DNA from: Alphaproteobacteria bacterium MedPE-SWcel
Lineage (GTDB): Bacteria; Pseudomonadota; Alphaproteobacteria; Rhodobacterales; Rhodobacteraceae
Direction of reading: 5' to 3'
NCBI GenBank assembly: GCA_001874255.1
Contig: MPDC01000020.1
Location: forward strand, 1-64,000
DNA: 64,000 nucleotides
Shown here: in pieces, positions 8,522 to 17,612 of the stretch
Position numbering within the stretch: the first letter of the stretch is position 1
How the letters are laid out: the number at the start of each line of letters is the position of its first letter
Notes under the pieces: model-generated
The model's input: the letters and a program-made list of their open reading frames with translations, nothing else
The model's database searches: none
Told to the model about the DNA's origin: nothing
Translations under genes and position numbers: made by a program

Positions 8522-9801
8522 GCGGGCGGCATCAGAAGGCGGCGGGCGCGGCCCAGCGGAAACCGGGGCATCCGCTGCAGGAGTTGCGAATAGGGCACGT
8601 CGGGTGCCTTGTCCTGAACGAGATCCGCCAGCAACCGGCCTGCGTAGCTGCCCATTGCCACGCCATTTCCATGGTAGCACAGCCCCGCAAACAGGCCCGG
8701 GTGGTCCGGGACCGGCCCGACAAAGGGCACGAGGGTGCGCGACAGGCACACCATGCCGGACCACATGTGCGTCGTCTCCACCCCGTGCCAGGCCGGAAAC
8801 AGACGATCGAAATGGCTGCGCAGCAGCTTGCGAATCTTCGCTTCGGCCCTGGGCGAGGACATCAGGCCGCCGCGCATTCCAAAGAGAAACCGCCCGTCCG
8901 GCATCAGGCGAAAGTAATGCAGCATGTGACGGGTGTCATAGGCCATCTGGGCGCTGGTCCAGCCCTGCGCGGCCTGTTCATCTTTGGTCAGGGGGCGGGT
9001 CACCATGACGGTGGATTGCGCGGGCATGTAGCGGCCCGCCAGCCAGGCGGGAATCGTCTCGCTGGAATATCCATTGGTGGCAATCACCAGCCGTTTGGCA
9101 GAGATCCGGCCCTTTGGGGTGCGGGCGTGCCAGCCGGTGGTGTCATGTCGGACATCGAGCGCCGGGGTGTTCTGATAGAGATCTGCCCCGGCCGTCCGGG
9201 CGGCATCTGCAAGGCCAAACAGATATTTGCGGGGGTTCAGCGCAAACCCGACCGGTGTCGTCAACGCGCCGTGGAAGCGGCCGCCAAGGCCGCGCGCCGC
9301 AAGCTCCGGTCCGTCGATGAACTCCGCGCCGGATGTTTGCGAGTCCCGGAGCAGTGCGGCGCGGGCTTTGGCGCTGTGGGCCATGAGTGTTTCGCCGTCT
9401 GAGTGGGTATCTGCCTCTATGCCATGGCGGGCGATCAGACGGTCTACCAGATGGACAGCTTCTTCCTCGCCCGCCTGATAGACCTGTGTCTCCCGGGACC
9501 CGTGCAGGCGCTCCATTGCGGCGCTGCCCAGTTTCGCACCGCCAAGACAGCAGAAACCACCATTGCGCCCCGAGGCCCCCCACCCCGGTGTTTCTGCTTC
9601 GATCACGGCCACATCCACGCCGGCCTCGGCCAGATGAAGCGCCGTGGACAGGCCGGTAAAGCCGCCCCCGATGATCGCCACGTCGACATGGTGGGTGCCG
9701 TCCAGTTCCGGCCAGACCGGGGCCGGGCAGGTCTCATCCCACCAGCAATTGGTCCGAGGACCGGCGCCATAGGCGTAATCCGGGAAAATCCGCCGCATCA
9801 T
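8494..9801 (-). CDS. FAD-dependent amine/amino-acid oxidase (PuuB/DadA-like)
   Basis: A 435-residue flavoprotein of the D-amino-acid oxidase fold. The FAD dinucleotide motif AIIGGGFTGLSTALHLAEAG is at about residues 42-62, then PGWGASGRNGGF, the usual second FAD contact. The C-terminal G-LCYHGNGVAMGSYAGR segment is also typical. Gamma-glutamylputrescine oxidases (PuuB) have this architecture, and the start overlaps the potI-like stop by ATGA, so it is the last gene of a polyamine-uptake operon. Oxidation of an imported polyamine or its gamma-glutamyl derivative is the likely role, but other amine substrates cannot be excluded. Confidence 0.82.
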   Translation of the reverse strand: MMRRIFPDYAYGAGPRTNCWWDETCPAPVWPELDGTHHVDVAIIGGGFTGLSTALHLAEAGVDVAVIEAETPGWGASGRNGGFCCLGGAKLGSAAMERLHGSRETQVYQAGEEEAVHLVDRLIARHGIEADTHSDGETLMAHSAKARAALLRDSQTSGAEFIDGPELAARGLGGRFHGALTTPVGFALNPRKYLFGLADAARTAGADLYQNTPALDVRHDTTGWHARTPKGRISAKRLVIATNGYSSETIPAWLAGRYMPAQSTVMVTRPLTKDEQAAQGWTSAQMAYDTRHMLHYFRLMPDGRFLFGMRGGLMSSPRAEAKIRKLLRSHFDRLFPAWHGVETTHMWSGMVCLSRTLVPFVGPVPDHPGLFAGLCYHGNGVAMGSYAGRLLADLVQDKAPDVPYSQLLQRMPRFPLGRARRLLMPPAYAVLGLMD

Positions 9802-10616
9802 GACGTGCGGACCGCTTCCTGTTCTTCCTGCCGTTGTTTCACCAGGGCGCGTTTGCTGACCAGCGAGGCGGCGATGACCCCGACGGTCACGATGGTGATC
9901 ATGAGTGTCGACAGGGCATTGATTTCCGGCGAGACCCCCAGACGCACCGCCGAGAAGATCTTGATCGGCAGCGTGGTGGCGGCGGGTCCCGTGGTGAAGG
10001 ACGCGATCACCAGATCATCCAGCGACAGGGTGAAGGCAAGGAGCCAGCCGGAGACGACGGCGGGCGCGATGATCGGCAGGGTCACCAGGCGAAAGGCCTC
10101 GGCGGCGGAGCAGCCCAGATCCAGCGCGGCTTCCTCCAGCGAGCGGTCAAAGGTGGCCAGCCGCGACGACACCACCACAGAGACGTAGCACATGGAAAAC
10201 GTCGTATGCGCCAAAACGATCGTCAGCACGCCGCGGTCCAGGCCGATGCCGATGAACAACAGCAGCAGCGACAGACCGGTGATCACCTCGGGCATCACCA
10301 GCGGCGCGTAGATCATGCCGGAAAACAGGGTGCGCCCCAGAAACCGGCCGCTGCGAACCAGCACATAGGCGGCCATCGTGCCCAGCACGGTTGCGATGGT
10401 CGAAGAAAAGACGGCGACTTTCACCGTGACCCAGGCGGCCTGCAGCATCGCCTCGTTCTGCATCAGCTCGCCATACCATTTGGTCGAGAAGCCCGCCCAG
10501 ACCGTCACCAGTTTGCTTTCGTTGAAGGAAAACAGGATCAGGATCAGCATCGGGACATAGAGGAAGGCAAACCCGAAGGTCAGGGAAACCACATTGAAGA
10601 CGCTCAGGCGTTTCAT
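9798..10616 (-). CDS. potI: Polyamine ABC transporter permease, PotI type
   Basis: A 272-residue inner-membrane permease. It has six predicted hydrophobic segments and the binding-protein-dependent permease signature EEAALDLGCSAAEAFRLVTLP (EAA loop) that contacts the ATPase. The N-terminus MKRLSVFNVVSLTFGFAFLYVPMLILI is the usual PotI/PotC first helix. The start overlaps the upstream permease stop by ATGA. With the neighbouring PotH-, PotG- and PotF-like genes it forms a complete putrescine-type importer. Confidence 0.9.
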   Translation of the reverse strand: MKRLSVFNVVSLTFGFAFLYVPMLILILFSFNESKLVTVWAGFSTKWYGELMQNEAMLQAAWVTVKVAVFSSTIATVLGTMAAYVLVRSGRFLGRTLFSGMIYAPLVMPEVITGLSLLLLFIGIGLDRGVLTIVLAHTTFSMCYVSVVVSSRLATFDRSLEEAALDLGCSAAEAFRLVTLPIIAPAVVSGWLLAFTLSLDDLVIASFTTGPAATTLPIKIFSAVRLGVSPEINALSTLMITIVTVGVIAASLVSKRALVKQRQEEQEAVRTS

Positions 10617-11494
10617 TCTTCGCTCTCCTGTTCCTTTTGCTGGTTCCGCTGAAACAGCACGATGGGCACCACGAGGATCAACAGCAGGATCACCGCCACG
10701 GCGCTGGCCACGGGCCAATCCCGGTTGGAGAAGAATTCCTCCCACAGCACCTTGCCGATCATCAGCGTGTCGGATCCGCCCAGCAGCGAGGGGATCACGA
10801 ATTCGCCCATCGCCGGAATGAAAACGAGAAAGCAACCGGCGATGATGCCGCCCTTCGACAGCGGGATGGTGACCAGCCAGAAGGCCGAAAGGCGGGAACA
10901 GCCGAGGTCCTCGGCGGCTTCGATCAGGCTGTCGTCCATCCGCTCCAGCGCGGCGTAGATCGGCAGGATCATGAAGGGCAGATAGGTGTAGACGATCCCG
11001 ATATAGACCGCCGTGGTGGTGTTCAGGATCTGCAGCGGCTCCGACGCCAACCCGCTCCAGAGCAGGAACTGATTGAGAAAGCCCTCGTTCGACAGAATGC
11101 CTTTCCAGGCGTAGACCCGGATCAGGAACGAGGTCCAGAACGGCAGAATCACCAGCATCATCAGCGTCGGGCGCCATTCCTCCGGAGCGCGGGCCATGCC
11201 GTAGGCGATCGGATAGCCGACGATCAGCGTCAGCGCGGTCGACGTCAGCGCAATGCGCAGAGAGCTGAGATAGGCTTTCCAATAGAGGTCGTCTTCGACA
11301 AGCCAGAGGAAATTCTCGAAATCCAGCTCCGCGATGAAGGCCCGGATGCCCTCGGCCCAGTCGAACTGCGGAAAATAGGGCGGGCGGGCGATGGCGGCAT
11401 CCGACAGCGAGATTTTCAAGACGATGACAAATGGCACCAGGAATAGCGCCAGCAGCCAGATGTAGGGGATGGCGATCAGGAGGAAACGGCGCAT
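10613..11494 (-). CDS. potH: Polyamine ABC transporter permease, PotH type
   Basis: A 293-residue permease starting MRRFLLIAIPYIWLLALFLVPF. The longer reading (from 11554) runs into the ATPase gene. The EAA loop EAAEDLGCSRLSAFWLVTIP is present, and six hydrophobic segments are visible, with a periplasmic loop after TM1 (RPPYFPQFDWAEG). The start codon shares one base with the ATPase stop (TGATG), and the stop overlaps the potI start. It is the partner of PotI in a heterodimeric channel. Confidence 0.9.
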   Translation of the reverse strand: MRRFLLIAIPYIWLLALFLVPFVIVLKISLSDAAIARPPYFPQFDWAEGIRAFIAELDFENFLWLVEDDLYWKAYLSSLRIALTSTALTLIVGYPIAYGMARAPEEWRPTLMMLVILPFWTSFLIRVYAWKGILSNEGFLNQFLLWSGLASEPLQILNTTTAVYIGIVYTYLPFMILPIYAALERMDDSLIEAAEDLGCSRLSAFWLVTIPLSKGGIIAGCFLVFIPAMGEFVIPSLLGGSDTLMIGKVLWEEFFSNRDWPVASAVAVILLLILVVPIVLFQRNQQKEQESEE

Positions 11495-12633
11495 CAGTTC
11501 GCCAACAAGACGCCGCCAGTGGCCGTCCAGGACAGCCAGACGGTGTCTTCCCATGTGTAGTCCCGGCGCGAAATCCGGCGGGTGTTTGCCGTTTGCGCCT
11601 TGATGATATCGCCCGTCGGCAGCTCCACGTGATAGGTGGACAGGTTGCCGAGATAGGCAATGTCCAGAACCTTGCCCTGAACCGCATTTGCAGCCTCGGC
11701 GGGGCGTTCGGCGCTGATGGTGACCTTTTCGGGCCGAATGGCAAGGTGCGCGGTCTGACCCTCGGCAAAACCGGTTGGGGATTTGACCCGCAGGGGCTCG
11801 GCCCCGTCGCGCCAGTGCAGCGCGAACGTGCCGTCCCCGGTGGCGGAGACCTTGCCTTCGATCAGATTTACATCACCAATGAAATCAGCGACATAAACGG
11901 AATTCGGTGCTTCGTATATGTCGGCCGGAGTGGCCACTTGCATGACCTGCCCATTGTCCATCACCGCGACGCGGCTGGCGACTGTCATCGCCTCTTCCTG
12001 ATCATGGGTGACGATCACAAAGGTGGTGCCGGTCTTTTCCTGAATGTCCATCAGCTCGAACTGGGTTTCCTCGCGCAGCTTGCGATCCAGCGCGCCGAGC
12101 GGTTCATCCAGCAGCAGCAGTTTCGGTGCCTTTGCCAGGCTGCGGGCCAAGGCCACACGCTGCCGTTGGCCGCCGGAGATCTGATGCGGCCTGCGGCGGG
12201 CGAATTTCTCAAGCCGCGTCAACCGCAGCATTTCCTCCACCCGGGCATTGATTTCAGGCTTGGGCATGCCTTCGCGCTTCAGGCCAAAGGCGATGTTTTC
12301 CCAAACGCTGAGGTGGGGAAACAGAGCATAGGACTGGAACATCATGTTGACGGCCCGCTGGTTCGGCGGGACGGGTACAATATCTTGACCGGCCAGGAAA
12401 ATTTCACCCTCGGTCGGGGTCTCGAACCCCGCCAGCATCCGCATCATGGTGGTCTTGCCACAGCCCGACGGGCCCAGCAGCGCAAAGAACTCGCGTTCGA
12501 AAATATCGATGGTCAGGTTGTCGATCGCGGTAAAGTCGCCAAAGCGTTTGGTGACGTTCCGGAACTGGATCAACGGTTTTTCGGCCAAATCGTTCCAGGG
12601 TTCAAATACGGGTATTGCCAAGACTGCCCCCAA
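11494..12633 (-). CDS. potG: Polyamine ABC transporter ATPase, PotG type
   Basis: A 379-residue ABC ATPase. Walker A GPSGCGKTT, Q-loop FQSYALFPHL, signature ISGGQRQRVALARSL, Walker B LLLLDEPLGALD, and the H-loop VTHDQEEAM are followed by a C-terminal TOBE-type domain (AHLAIRPEKVTISAE). It energises the importer with PotH and PotI. No ATG precedes the conserved region: the reading opens after an in-frame stop at about 12667-12669, and the best start is TTG at 12633. The upstream gap to the binding-protein gene holds a hairpin (12674-12698). Confidence 0.88.
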   Translation of the reverse strand: MGAVLAIPVFEPWNDLAEKPLIQFRNVTKRFGDFTAIDNLTIDIFEREFFALLGPSGCGKTTMMRMLAGFETPTEGEIFLAGQDIVPVPPNQRAVNMMFQSYALFPHLSVWENIAFGLKREGMPKPEINARVEEMLRLTRLEKFARRRPHQISGGQRQRVALARSLAKAPKLLLLDEPLGALDRKLREETQFELMDIQEKTGTTFVIVTHDQEEAMTVASRVAVMDNGQVMQVATPADIYEAPNSVYVADFIGDVNLIEGKVSATGDGTFALHWRDGAEPLRVKSPTGFAEGQTAHLAIRPEKVTISAERPAEAANAVQGKVLDIAYLGNLSTYHVELPTGDIIKAQTANTRRISRRDYTWEDTVWLSWTATGGVLLAN

Positions 12634-12673
12634 GCGGGCAGCAGAATGCCGACCCGTCGTCGTTTGTCAGGAA

Positions 12674-12698
12674 CGGCAGGGCGGCGGGCGCCCTGCCG
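12674..12698 (-). other. Intercistronic hairpin between potF- and potG-like genes
   Basis: CGGCAGGGCG / CGCCCTGCCG is a perfect 10-bp stem with a 5-nt loop, sitting just past the binding-protein stop. No U-tract follows. Such stems after the solute-binding-protein gene commonly protect that part of the mRNA or partly terminate it, so the binding protein outnumbers the membrane parts. The second transporter has one in the equivalent place (18735-18759). Confidence 0.65.
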
Positions 12699-12719
12699 GA
12701 TTTGCTGGCCTGAAACAGC

Positions 12720-13805
12720 TCAGGTGCCGGATTTTACCCGGGTCCACAGACGGGTCACGACCCGTTGGACTTTCTGCGGATAGGGGCCCTTGATATAGGT
12801 GTTTTCCAGGGCGTCGGGGGTCGGGTAGATCGCCGGATCGCCGATCACGTCTTCGGCCAGGAACTCCTGCGAGGCCTTGTTGCCATTGGCGTAGTAGACG
12901 TAGTTCGATGCGGCGGCCATGTTCTGTGCATCGAGAATGAAATCGATGAACTTATGCGCCGCCTCCGGGTTCGGGGCATCCTCCGGGATTGCCATCTGGT
13001 CGAACCACATCAGGGCGCCTTCCGATGGGGCATTATAGGCGATTTCGACGCCATTGTCGGCTTCGGCAGCGCGGTCGCGGGCCTGCAGAATGTCACCGGA
13101 CCAGCCGAATGCGACGCAGATATCGCCATTGGCCAGCGCGTTGATGTACTCGGAGGAGTGGAATTTCTGGATGTAGGGACGCACCGCTTCCAGAACGCCG
13201 GCGGCCTTTTCCAGATCATCCTTGTCGTGGCTGTTGGGGTCGAGGTCCAGATAGGTCAGCGCGGCCGGCATCATCTCGTCCGGCGCATCGAGGAAATGCA
13301 CGCCACACTCGCCGAGCTTTTCCATATTCGCCGGGTTGAACACCAATTCGAGACTGTCGATAGGCGCATCATCACCGAGGGCTTCGGTCACTTTGCCGAT
13401 ATTCGCGCCAATGCCGGTGGTGCCCCACATGTAGTTGATCGAATAGGCGTTTTCGGGGTCAAACCGCGCGGTGCGGTCCTGAATCACGTCCCAGACGTTG
13501 TCGAAGTTCGACAGTTTGTCCTTGTCGAGCGGCATGAACACGCCAGCCTGGATCTGGCGCTGCAGGAAAGACCCGGTCGGCACGACCACGTCATAGCCGG
13601 AGCCCCCAGCCAGCATTTTGGTTTCCAAAAGCTCGTTGGAATCGAAAACGTCGTAGATCAGATCGATCCCGGTCTCGTCTTCGAATTTGGCCAGAAGCTC
13701 TTCGTCGATATAGTCCGACCAGTTGTAGACGCGCACTTCTTCCGCGGTGGCGGCAACGGTGCTCAATGCGATGGCGGACACGATGGTGACCGTTTTCAGT
13801 GTCAT
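12720..13805 (-). CDS. potF: Polyamine-binding periplasmic protein, PotF type
   Basis: A 361-residue periplasmic solute-binding protein. Signal peptide MTLKTVTIVSAIALSTVAATA is followed by the mature start EEVRVYNWSDYIDEELLAKF, which is close to PotD/PotF. YDVVVPTGSFLQRQIQAG and the W/D-rich ligand-pocket segments (INYMWGTTGIG, FGWSGDILQARD) are typical of putrescine- or spermidine-binding proteins. It is the first gene of a leftward potFGHI-oxidase operon, divergent from the GntR-family regulator at 13951, which is the obvious candidate to control it. Confidence 0.9.
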   Translation of the reverse strand: MTLKTVTIVSAIALSTVAATAEEVRVYNWSDYIDEELLAKFEDETGIDLIYDVFDSNELLETKMLAGGSGYDVVVPTGSFLQRQIQAGVFMPLDKDKLSNFDNVWDVIQDRTARFDPENAYSINYMWGTTGIGANIGKVTEALGDDAPIDSLELVFNPANMEKLGECGVHFLDAPDEMMPAALTYLDLDPNSHDKDDLEKAAGVLEAVRPYIQKFHSSEYINALANGDICVAFGWSGDILQARDRAAEADNGVEIAYNAPSEGALMWFDQMAIPEDAPNPEAAHKFIDFILDAQNMAAASNYVYYANGNKASQEFLAEDVIGDPAIYPTPDALENTYIKGPYPQKVQRVVTRLWTRVKSGT

Positions 13806-13855
13806 GAGAAACTCCCTGTGAGTGCCAGTGTCTTTTTGACCGGCTATGGGCTATT

Positions 13856-13926
13856 TTGATCAAGTTTTGCCGCATCCGGCAAGACACTTTATGTTTTCAT
13901 CTGTATTTCCTTCGTGCAAGCTGCAC
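13856..13926. promoter_or_regulatory. Divergent potF / gntR control region with three small palindromes
   Basis: In the 145-bp divergent gap there are three perfect dyads: TTGATCAA (13856-13863), TTGCCG-CATC-CGGCAA (13867-13882) and GTGCA-AGC-TGCAC (13914-13926). FCD-type GntR regulators bind short dyads beside their own gene, so one or more may be operator sites serving both the transporter operon and the regulator. Which is real cannot be told from one copy. Confidence 0.4.
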
Positions 13927-13950
13927 AAAAAATAGAAGGACCCATGCTCG

Positions 13951-14637
13951 GTGAATGTGCCAAACTCTGCCTCCATTTCCCCCGCCGAAGGGGGCGCCAA
14001 ACTGCCCGCGCATGAAGTGGTCTATCAACGCCTGCGTGCACAGATCCTGTTTGGCGAGCTGGCGCCGGGGCAGGCGGTCACCATTCAGGGGCTGGTCGAG
14101 GCGCTCGACAGCGGCATGACCCCCGTCCGCGAGGCGATCCGCCGTTTGATCTCGGATGGGGCGCTGGTGTTTCAGGGCAATCGTCGCGTGTCGGTGCCAC
14201 AATTGCGGGCGGATGATATTGATGAGCTTGTTTATGCAAGAAAAACAATAGAATGCGAACTTGCGCGCCGGGCGGCGACACGGATTGAAACGGCTGAAAT
14301 CGATGTGTTAGAGGACCTCGACCTGGCCCTGGACAAGGCGATCGCGATCGGGGATGTGGCCGGATACCTGGCGTTGAACTACCAGTTCCATACCCGGCTC
14401 AATGCCCAGTCGGAGGCGCCCATTCTGGTCGATCTGGCCGATCGCCTGTGGTTACGCTTCGGACCGTCGTTGCGGGTCGTCTGCGGCCGCTTCGGCACCC
14501 AGAGCTTTCCGGACCGTCACAAGGACATCCTGGAGGGGCTGAGGAAAAAAGATGCGGATCTGGTGGCTCTGGCCGTGGAACGGGACGTGCTGCAGGGGAT
14601 GGAGCAGGTTCGGGCGGGGCTGACCCCGGTCTTCTGA
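13951..14637 (+). CDS. GntR-family regulator, FCD (FadR-like) type
   Basis: A 228-residue regulator. The N-terminal winged helix is at about residues 20-85 (HEVVYQRLRAQILFGELAPGQ, then GMTPVREAIRRLISDGALV). The helical FCD ligand domain follows (DIDELVYARKTIECELARRA, YLALNYQFHTRL, FPDRHKDILEGL), with the D and H residues that bind metal in this class. GTG at 13951 is used because the nearby ATG at 13944 is out of frame. Placed between the potF-like operon and the aminotransferase, it probably senses a polyamine or its breakdown product. Confidence 0.85.
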   Translation: MNVPNSASISPAEGGAKLPAHEVVYQRLRAQILFGELAPGQAVTIQGLVEALDSGMTPVREAIRRLISDGALVFQGNRRVSVPQLRADDIDELVYARKTIECELARRAATRIETAEIDVLEDLDLALDKAIAIGDVAGYLALNYQFHTRLNAQSEAPILVDLADRLWLRFGPSLRVVCGRFGTQSFPDRHKDILEGLRKKDADLVALAVERDVLQGMEQVRAGLTPVF

Positions 14638-14700
14638 TTCGATTGACAGTCCCGTTTTTGATCATATTCTGAGGAAAATTCCCGCTCAGGAGTGACCTCT

Positions 14701-16095
14701 ATGACCGCCATTACCAACCATCTGCCGACGGCAGAGCTGCAGGCGCTGGATGCCGCGCATCACATGCATCCCTTCACCGCCAATGGCGCGCTGGCGCACA
14801 AGGGCGTGCGGGTGATCACCCGCGCCTCCGGCGTCACCCTGACCGACAGCGAGGGCCACGAGATCCTCGATGCGATGGCGGGCCTGTGGTGTGTCAACAT
14901 TGGTTACGGGCGCGAGGAGCTGGCCGAGGTCGCCGCCCGACAGATGCGCGAACTGCCGTATTACAACACCTTCTTTCAGACCACCCATGTGCCGGCCATC
15001 GCTCTGGCCGCCAAGATCGCCGAGCTGGCGCCGGGGGATCTGAACAATGTCTTCTTCGCGGGCTCCGGCTCCGAGGCGAATGACACCAACATCCGGATGG
15101 TGCGCCATTACTGGGCGATGAAGGACAAGCCGACAAAGTCGATCATCATCTCGCGCAAGAACGCCTACCACGGCTCTTCGGTCGGGTCCGGCTCGTTGGG
15201 CGGCATGTCGGCCATGCACGCGCAGGGCGGGCTCCCGATCCCCGACGTTCACCACATCAATCAGCCGAACTGGTGGGCCGAGGGCGGCCCCATGAGCCCC
15301 GGAGACTTTGGCCTCGCACGGGCGCAGGAGCTGGAACAGGCTATTCTGGAGCTGGGCGAAGACCGGGTCGCGGCCTTCATCGCCGAGCCGGTGCAGGGGG
15401 CCGGGGGCGTCATCGTGCCGCCCGCCACCTACTGGCCCGAGATCCAGCGCATCTGCGACAAGTATGAAATTCTATTGATCGCGGATGAAGTCATCTGTGG
15501 CTTCGGGCGCACGGGCGAATGGTTCGGCAGTCAGACCCTGGGGATTCGTCCCGACATCATGACCATCGCCAAGGGCCTGTCCTCGGGCTATGCGCCGATC
15601 GGGGGCTCCATCGTCTCGGATGAGGTCGCAGGCGTGATCGCCCAGGGCGAATTCAACCACGGCTACACCTACTCCGGCCATCCGGTGGCGGCGGCGGTTG
15701 CGTTGGAAAACCTGCGCATTCTCGAGGAAGAAGACATCATCGGCCACGTGCAGCAGGTCGCCGCCCCCTATCTGAAGGAAAAATGGCTGGCCCTGGCCGA
15801 TCATCCGCTGGTGGGCGAGGCCAATATCGTCGGCATGATGGGCTCTCTCGTTCTGACACCGGACAAGGCGCGCCGGGCGGCTTTTGCGGCCGAGGCGGGC
15901 ACCGTGGGAGTCATCTGCCGCGAACGGTGTTTTGCCAACAACCTGGTGATGCGTCACGTGGGGGACCGGATGATCATTTCACCGCCGCTGGTGATCACAC
16001 CGGAAGAGATCGATACGCTGATCGCCCGCGCCACCACCTCGCTGGATGAATGTCTGGCCCAGATCGAGGCAGAGGGTCTGAACGTGCCCGCCTGA
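14701..16095 (+). CDS. Class III omega-aminotransferase (putrescine/amine-pyruvate type)
   Basis: A 464-residue PLP enzyme of class III. The PLP-lysine segment is DIMTIAKGLSSGYAPIGG, the aspartate stretch LLIADEVICGFGRTG, and the phosphate site GSGSEANDTNIRM. The N-terminus with HPFTANGALAHKGVRVI resembles SpuC-type putrescine or beta-alanine:pyruvate aminotransferases. The ATG at 14701 is preferred over GTG at 14692 because AGGAG lies 8 bases before it. Between two polyamine importers it most likely deaminates the imported diamine or spermidine; substrate preference is inferred from context only. Confidence 0.87.
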   Translation: MTAITNHLPTAELQALDAAHHMHPFTANGALAHKGVRVITRASGVTLTDSEGHEILDAMAGLWCVNIGYGREELAEVAARQMRELPYYNTFFQTTHVPAIALAAKIAELAPGDLNNVFFAGSGSEANDTNIRMVRHYWAMKDKPTKSIIISRKNAYHGSSVGSGSLGGMSAMHAQGGLPIPDVHHINQPNWWAEGGPMSPGDFGLARAQELEQAILELGEDRVAAFIAEPVQGAGGVIVPPATYWPEIQRICDKYEILLIADEVICGFGRTGEWFGSQTLGIRPDIMTIAKGLSSGYAPIGGSIVSDEVAGVIAQGEFNHGYTYSGHPVAAAVALENLRILEEEDIIGHVQQVAAPYLKEKWLALADHPLVGEANIVGMMGSLVLTPDKARRAAFAAEAGTVGVICRERCFANNLVMRHVGDRMIISPPLVITPEEIDTLIARATTSLDECLAQIEAEGLNVPA

Positions 16096-16414
16096 CCTGC
16101 GGTGGTCGATAAGCGACGTCGACCACCTGAAAACATGTCGTTTTTGGGTGGTCCGGCGGGCTGATCCGGGCGAATCTCCTTGTTTTTCAGCGAGGTCGTT
16201 TTCTCTGTTGAATTCAAATCGCAGGTCAGACGTGCATTTTGCCGCCTCAATCGGCGCAATTTGGCCTGTGATGCCCTCTTTTTGGAGTCGAACGACCTGC
16301 AATAGCGGAATTGAACAGGGGACGGTTGCGCCGGGTTGCCCTTGTGTGCTTACAATTCCGTCAAGAAGCGCGGAAAAATATCCGGCACGAAGAAAAAAAA
16401 CGGGGAGCCTGCTT
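16096..16414 (+). promoter_or_regulatory. Gap with a perfect inverted repeat at 16101-16127
   Basis: This 319-bp gap between the aminotransferase and the second transporter has no convincing gene. GGTGGTCGA-(9 nt)-TCGACCACC at 16101-16127 is a perfect 9-bp dyad just past the aminotransferase stop, with TTTTT about 13 bases later. It may be a weak terminator or an operator. The rest, with AT-richer patches (16180-16270 and 16385-16402), presumably carries the promoter of the transporter operon; no clear -35/-10 pair was chosen. Confidence 0.4.
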
Positions 16415-17515
16415 TTGGCTGATGCGTCGACGACAGATGCGTTCGTAGAGTTCGAACGCGTGCAAAAGAGCTATGACGGCGAAACACTTGTCGTCAAAGA
16501 CTTGAACCTCACCATGCCCAAGGGCGAGTTCCTGACCATGCTCGGGCCGTCGGGCTCCGGCAAGACCACCTGCCTGATGATGCTGGCCGGGTTCGAGACC
16601 GCGACCCACGGCGATATTCGCCTCGGCGGCACCTCGATCAACAACATCCCGCCGCACAAGCGCGGCATCGGCATGGTGTTTCAGAACTACGCCCTGTTCC
16701 CGCATATGACGATTGCCGAGAACCTCAGCTTCCCGCTGGAAGTGCGCGGAATGGGCAAATCCGAACGCGAGCAAAAGGTCAAACGCGCCCTCGACATGGT
16801 CGAGATGGGCACCTTTGGCGGCCGTCGCCCGGCGCAGCTTTCGGGCGGCCAGCAGCAGCGTGTGGCCCTGGCGCGGGCCTTGGTGTTCGAACCAGAACTG
16901 GTGCTGATGGACGAACCGCTCGGCGCGCTCGACAAGCAGCTGCGCGAGAAGATGCAGTTTGAAATCACCCATCTGGCGCATCAGCTTGGCATCACAACGG
17001 TCTATGTCACCCATGACCAGACCGAGGCGCTGACCATGTCGGACCGCGTCGCCGTGTTCAACGATGGCCGCATTCAGCAGCTGGCGCCGCCGGATCAGCT
17101 CTATGAAGAGCCCGCGAACAGTTTTGTGGCGCAGTTCATCGGCGAAAACAACACGCTCGAAGGCGTGGTGAAGGAAATCGGCCAAGGCCGCGCTCTGGTG
17201 CAGCTGGACGGCGGCGAAGTCATCGACTGCATGCCCGTGAACGTCACCGAAGCCGGACAGCGCACCCGCGTATCAATCCGTCCGGAGCGGGTGGAATACA
17301 ACAAGGAACGCCTGCAGGAGGGCGCGCATACCCTCAAGGCCGAGGTGCTGGAATTCATCTATATGGGTGATATTTTCCGCACCCGCCTCCGGGTGGCGGG
17401 CAATGATGAATTCATCATCAAGACCCGCAATGCCCCGGACCAGGTTCGTCTCAAGCCCGGACAGCAGATCGAGATCGGTTGGCTGCCCGAGGACTGCCGC
17501 GCGCTGGACGCCTGA
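16415..17515 (+). CDS. potA: Spermidine/putrescine ABC transporter ATPase, PotA type
   Basis: A 366-residue ABC ATPase. Walker A GPSGSGKTT, Q-loop FQNYALFPHM, signature LSGGQQQRVALARAL, Walker B LVLMDEPLGALD and H-loop VTHDQTEAL are followed by a TOBE domain (TRVSIRPERVEY). The open frame extends back to 16148, but conservation starts at LADASTTDAFVEF. TTG at 16415 with GGGGAG at 16402-16407 is the likely start. It is the first gene of the second importer (ATPase, binding protein, two permeases), all rightward. Confidence 0.87.
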   Translation: MADASTTDAFVEFERVQKSYDGETLVVKDLNLTMPKGEFLTMLGPSGSGKTTCLMMLAGFETATHGDIRLGGTSINNIPPHKRGIGMVFQNYALFPHMTIAENLSFPLEVRGMGKSEREQKVKRALDMVEMGTFGGRRPAQLSGGQQQRVALARALVFEPELVLMDEPLGALDKQLREKMQFEITHLAHQLGITTVYVTHDQTEALTMSDRVAVFNDGRIQQLAPPDQLYEEPANSFVAQFIGENNTLEGVVKEIGQGRALVQLDGGEVIDCMPVNVTEAGQRTRVSIRPERVEYNKERLQEGAHTLKAEVLEFIYMGDIFRTRLRVAGNDEFIIKTRNAPDQVRLKPGQQIEIGWLPEDCRALDA

Positions 17516-17612
17516 CGCCAGCTCCGGCCGCGCATCGGAACCCCTGGCGCCATTCAACAGACCGGGGGACGAAAAATCAAAAATACAGTGTCTCAACAAG
17601 GAGTATACACTC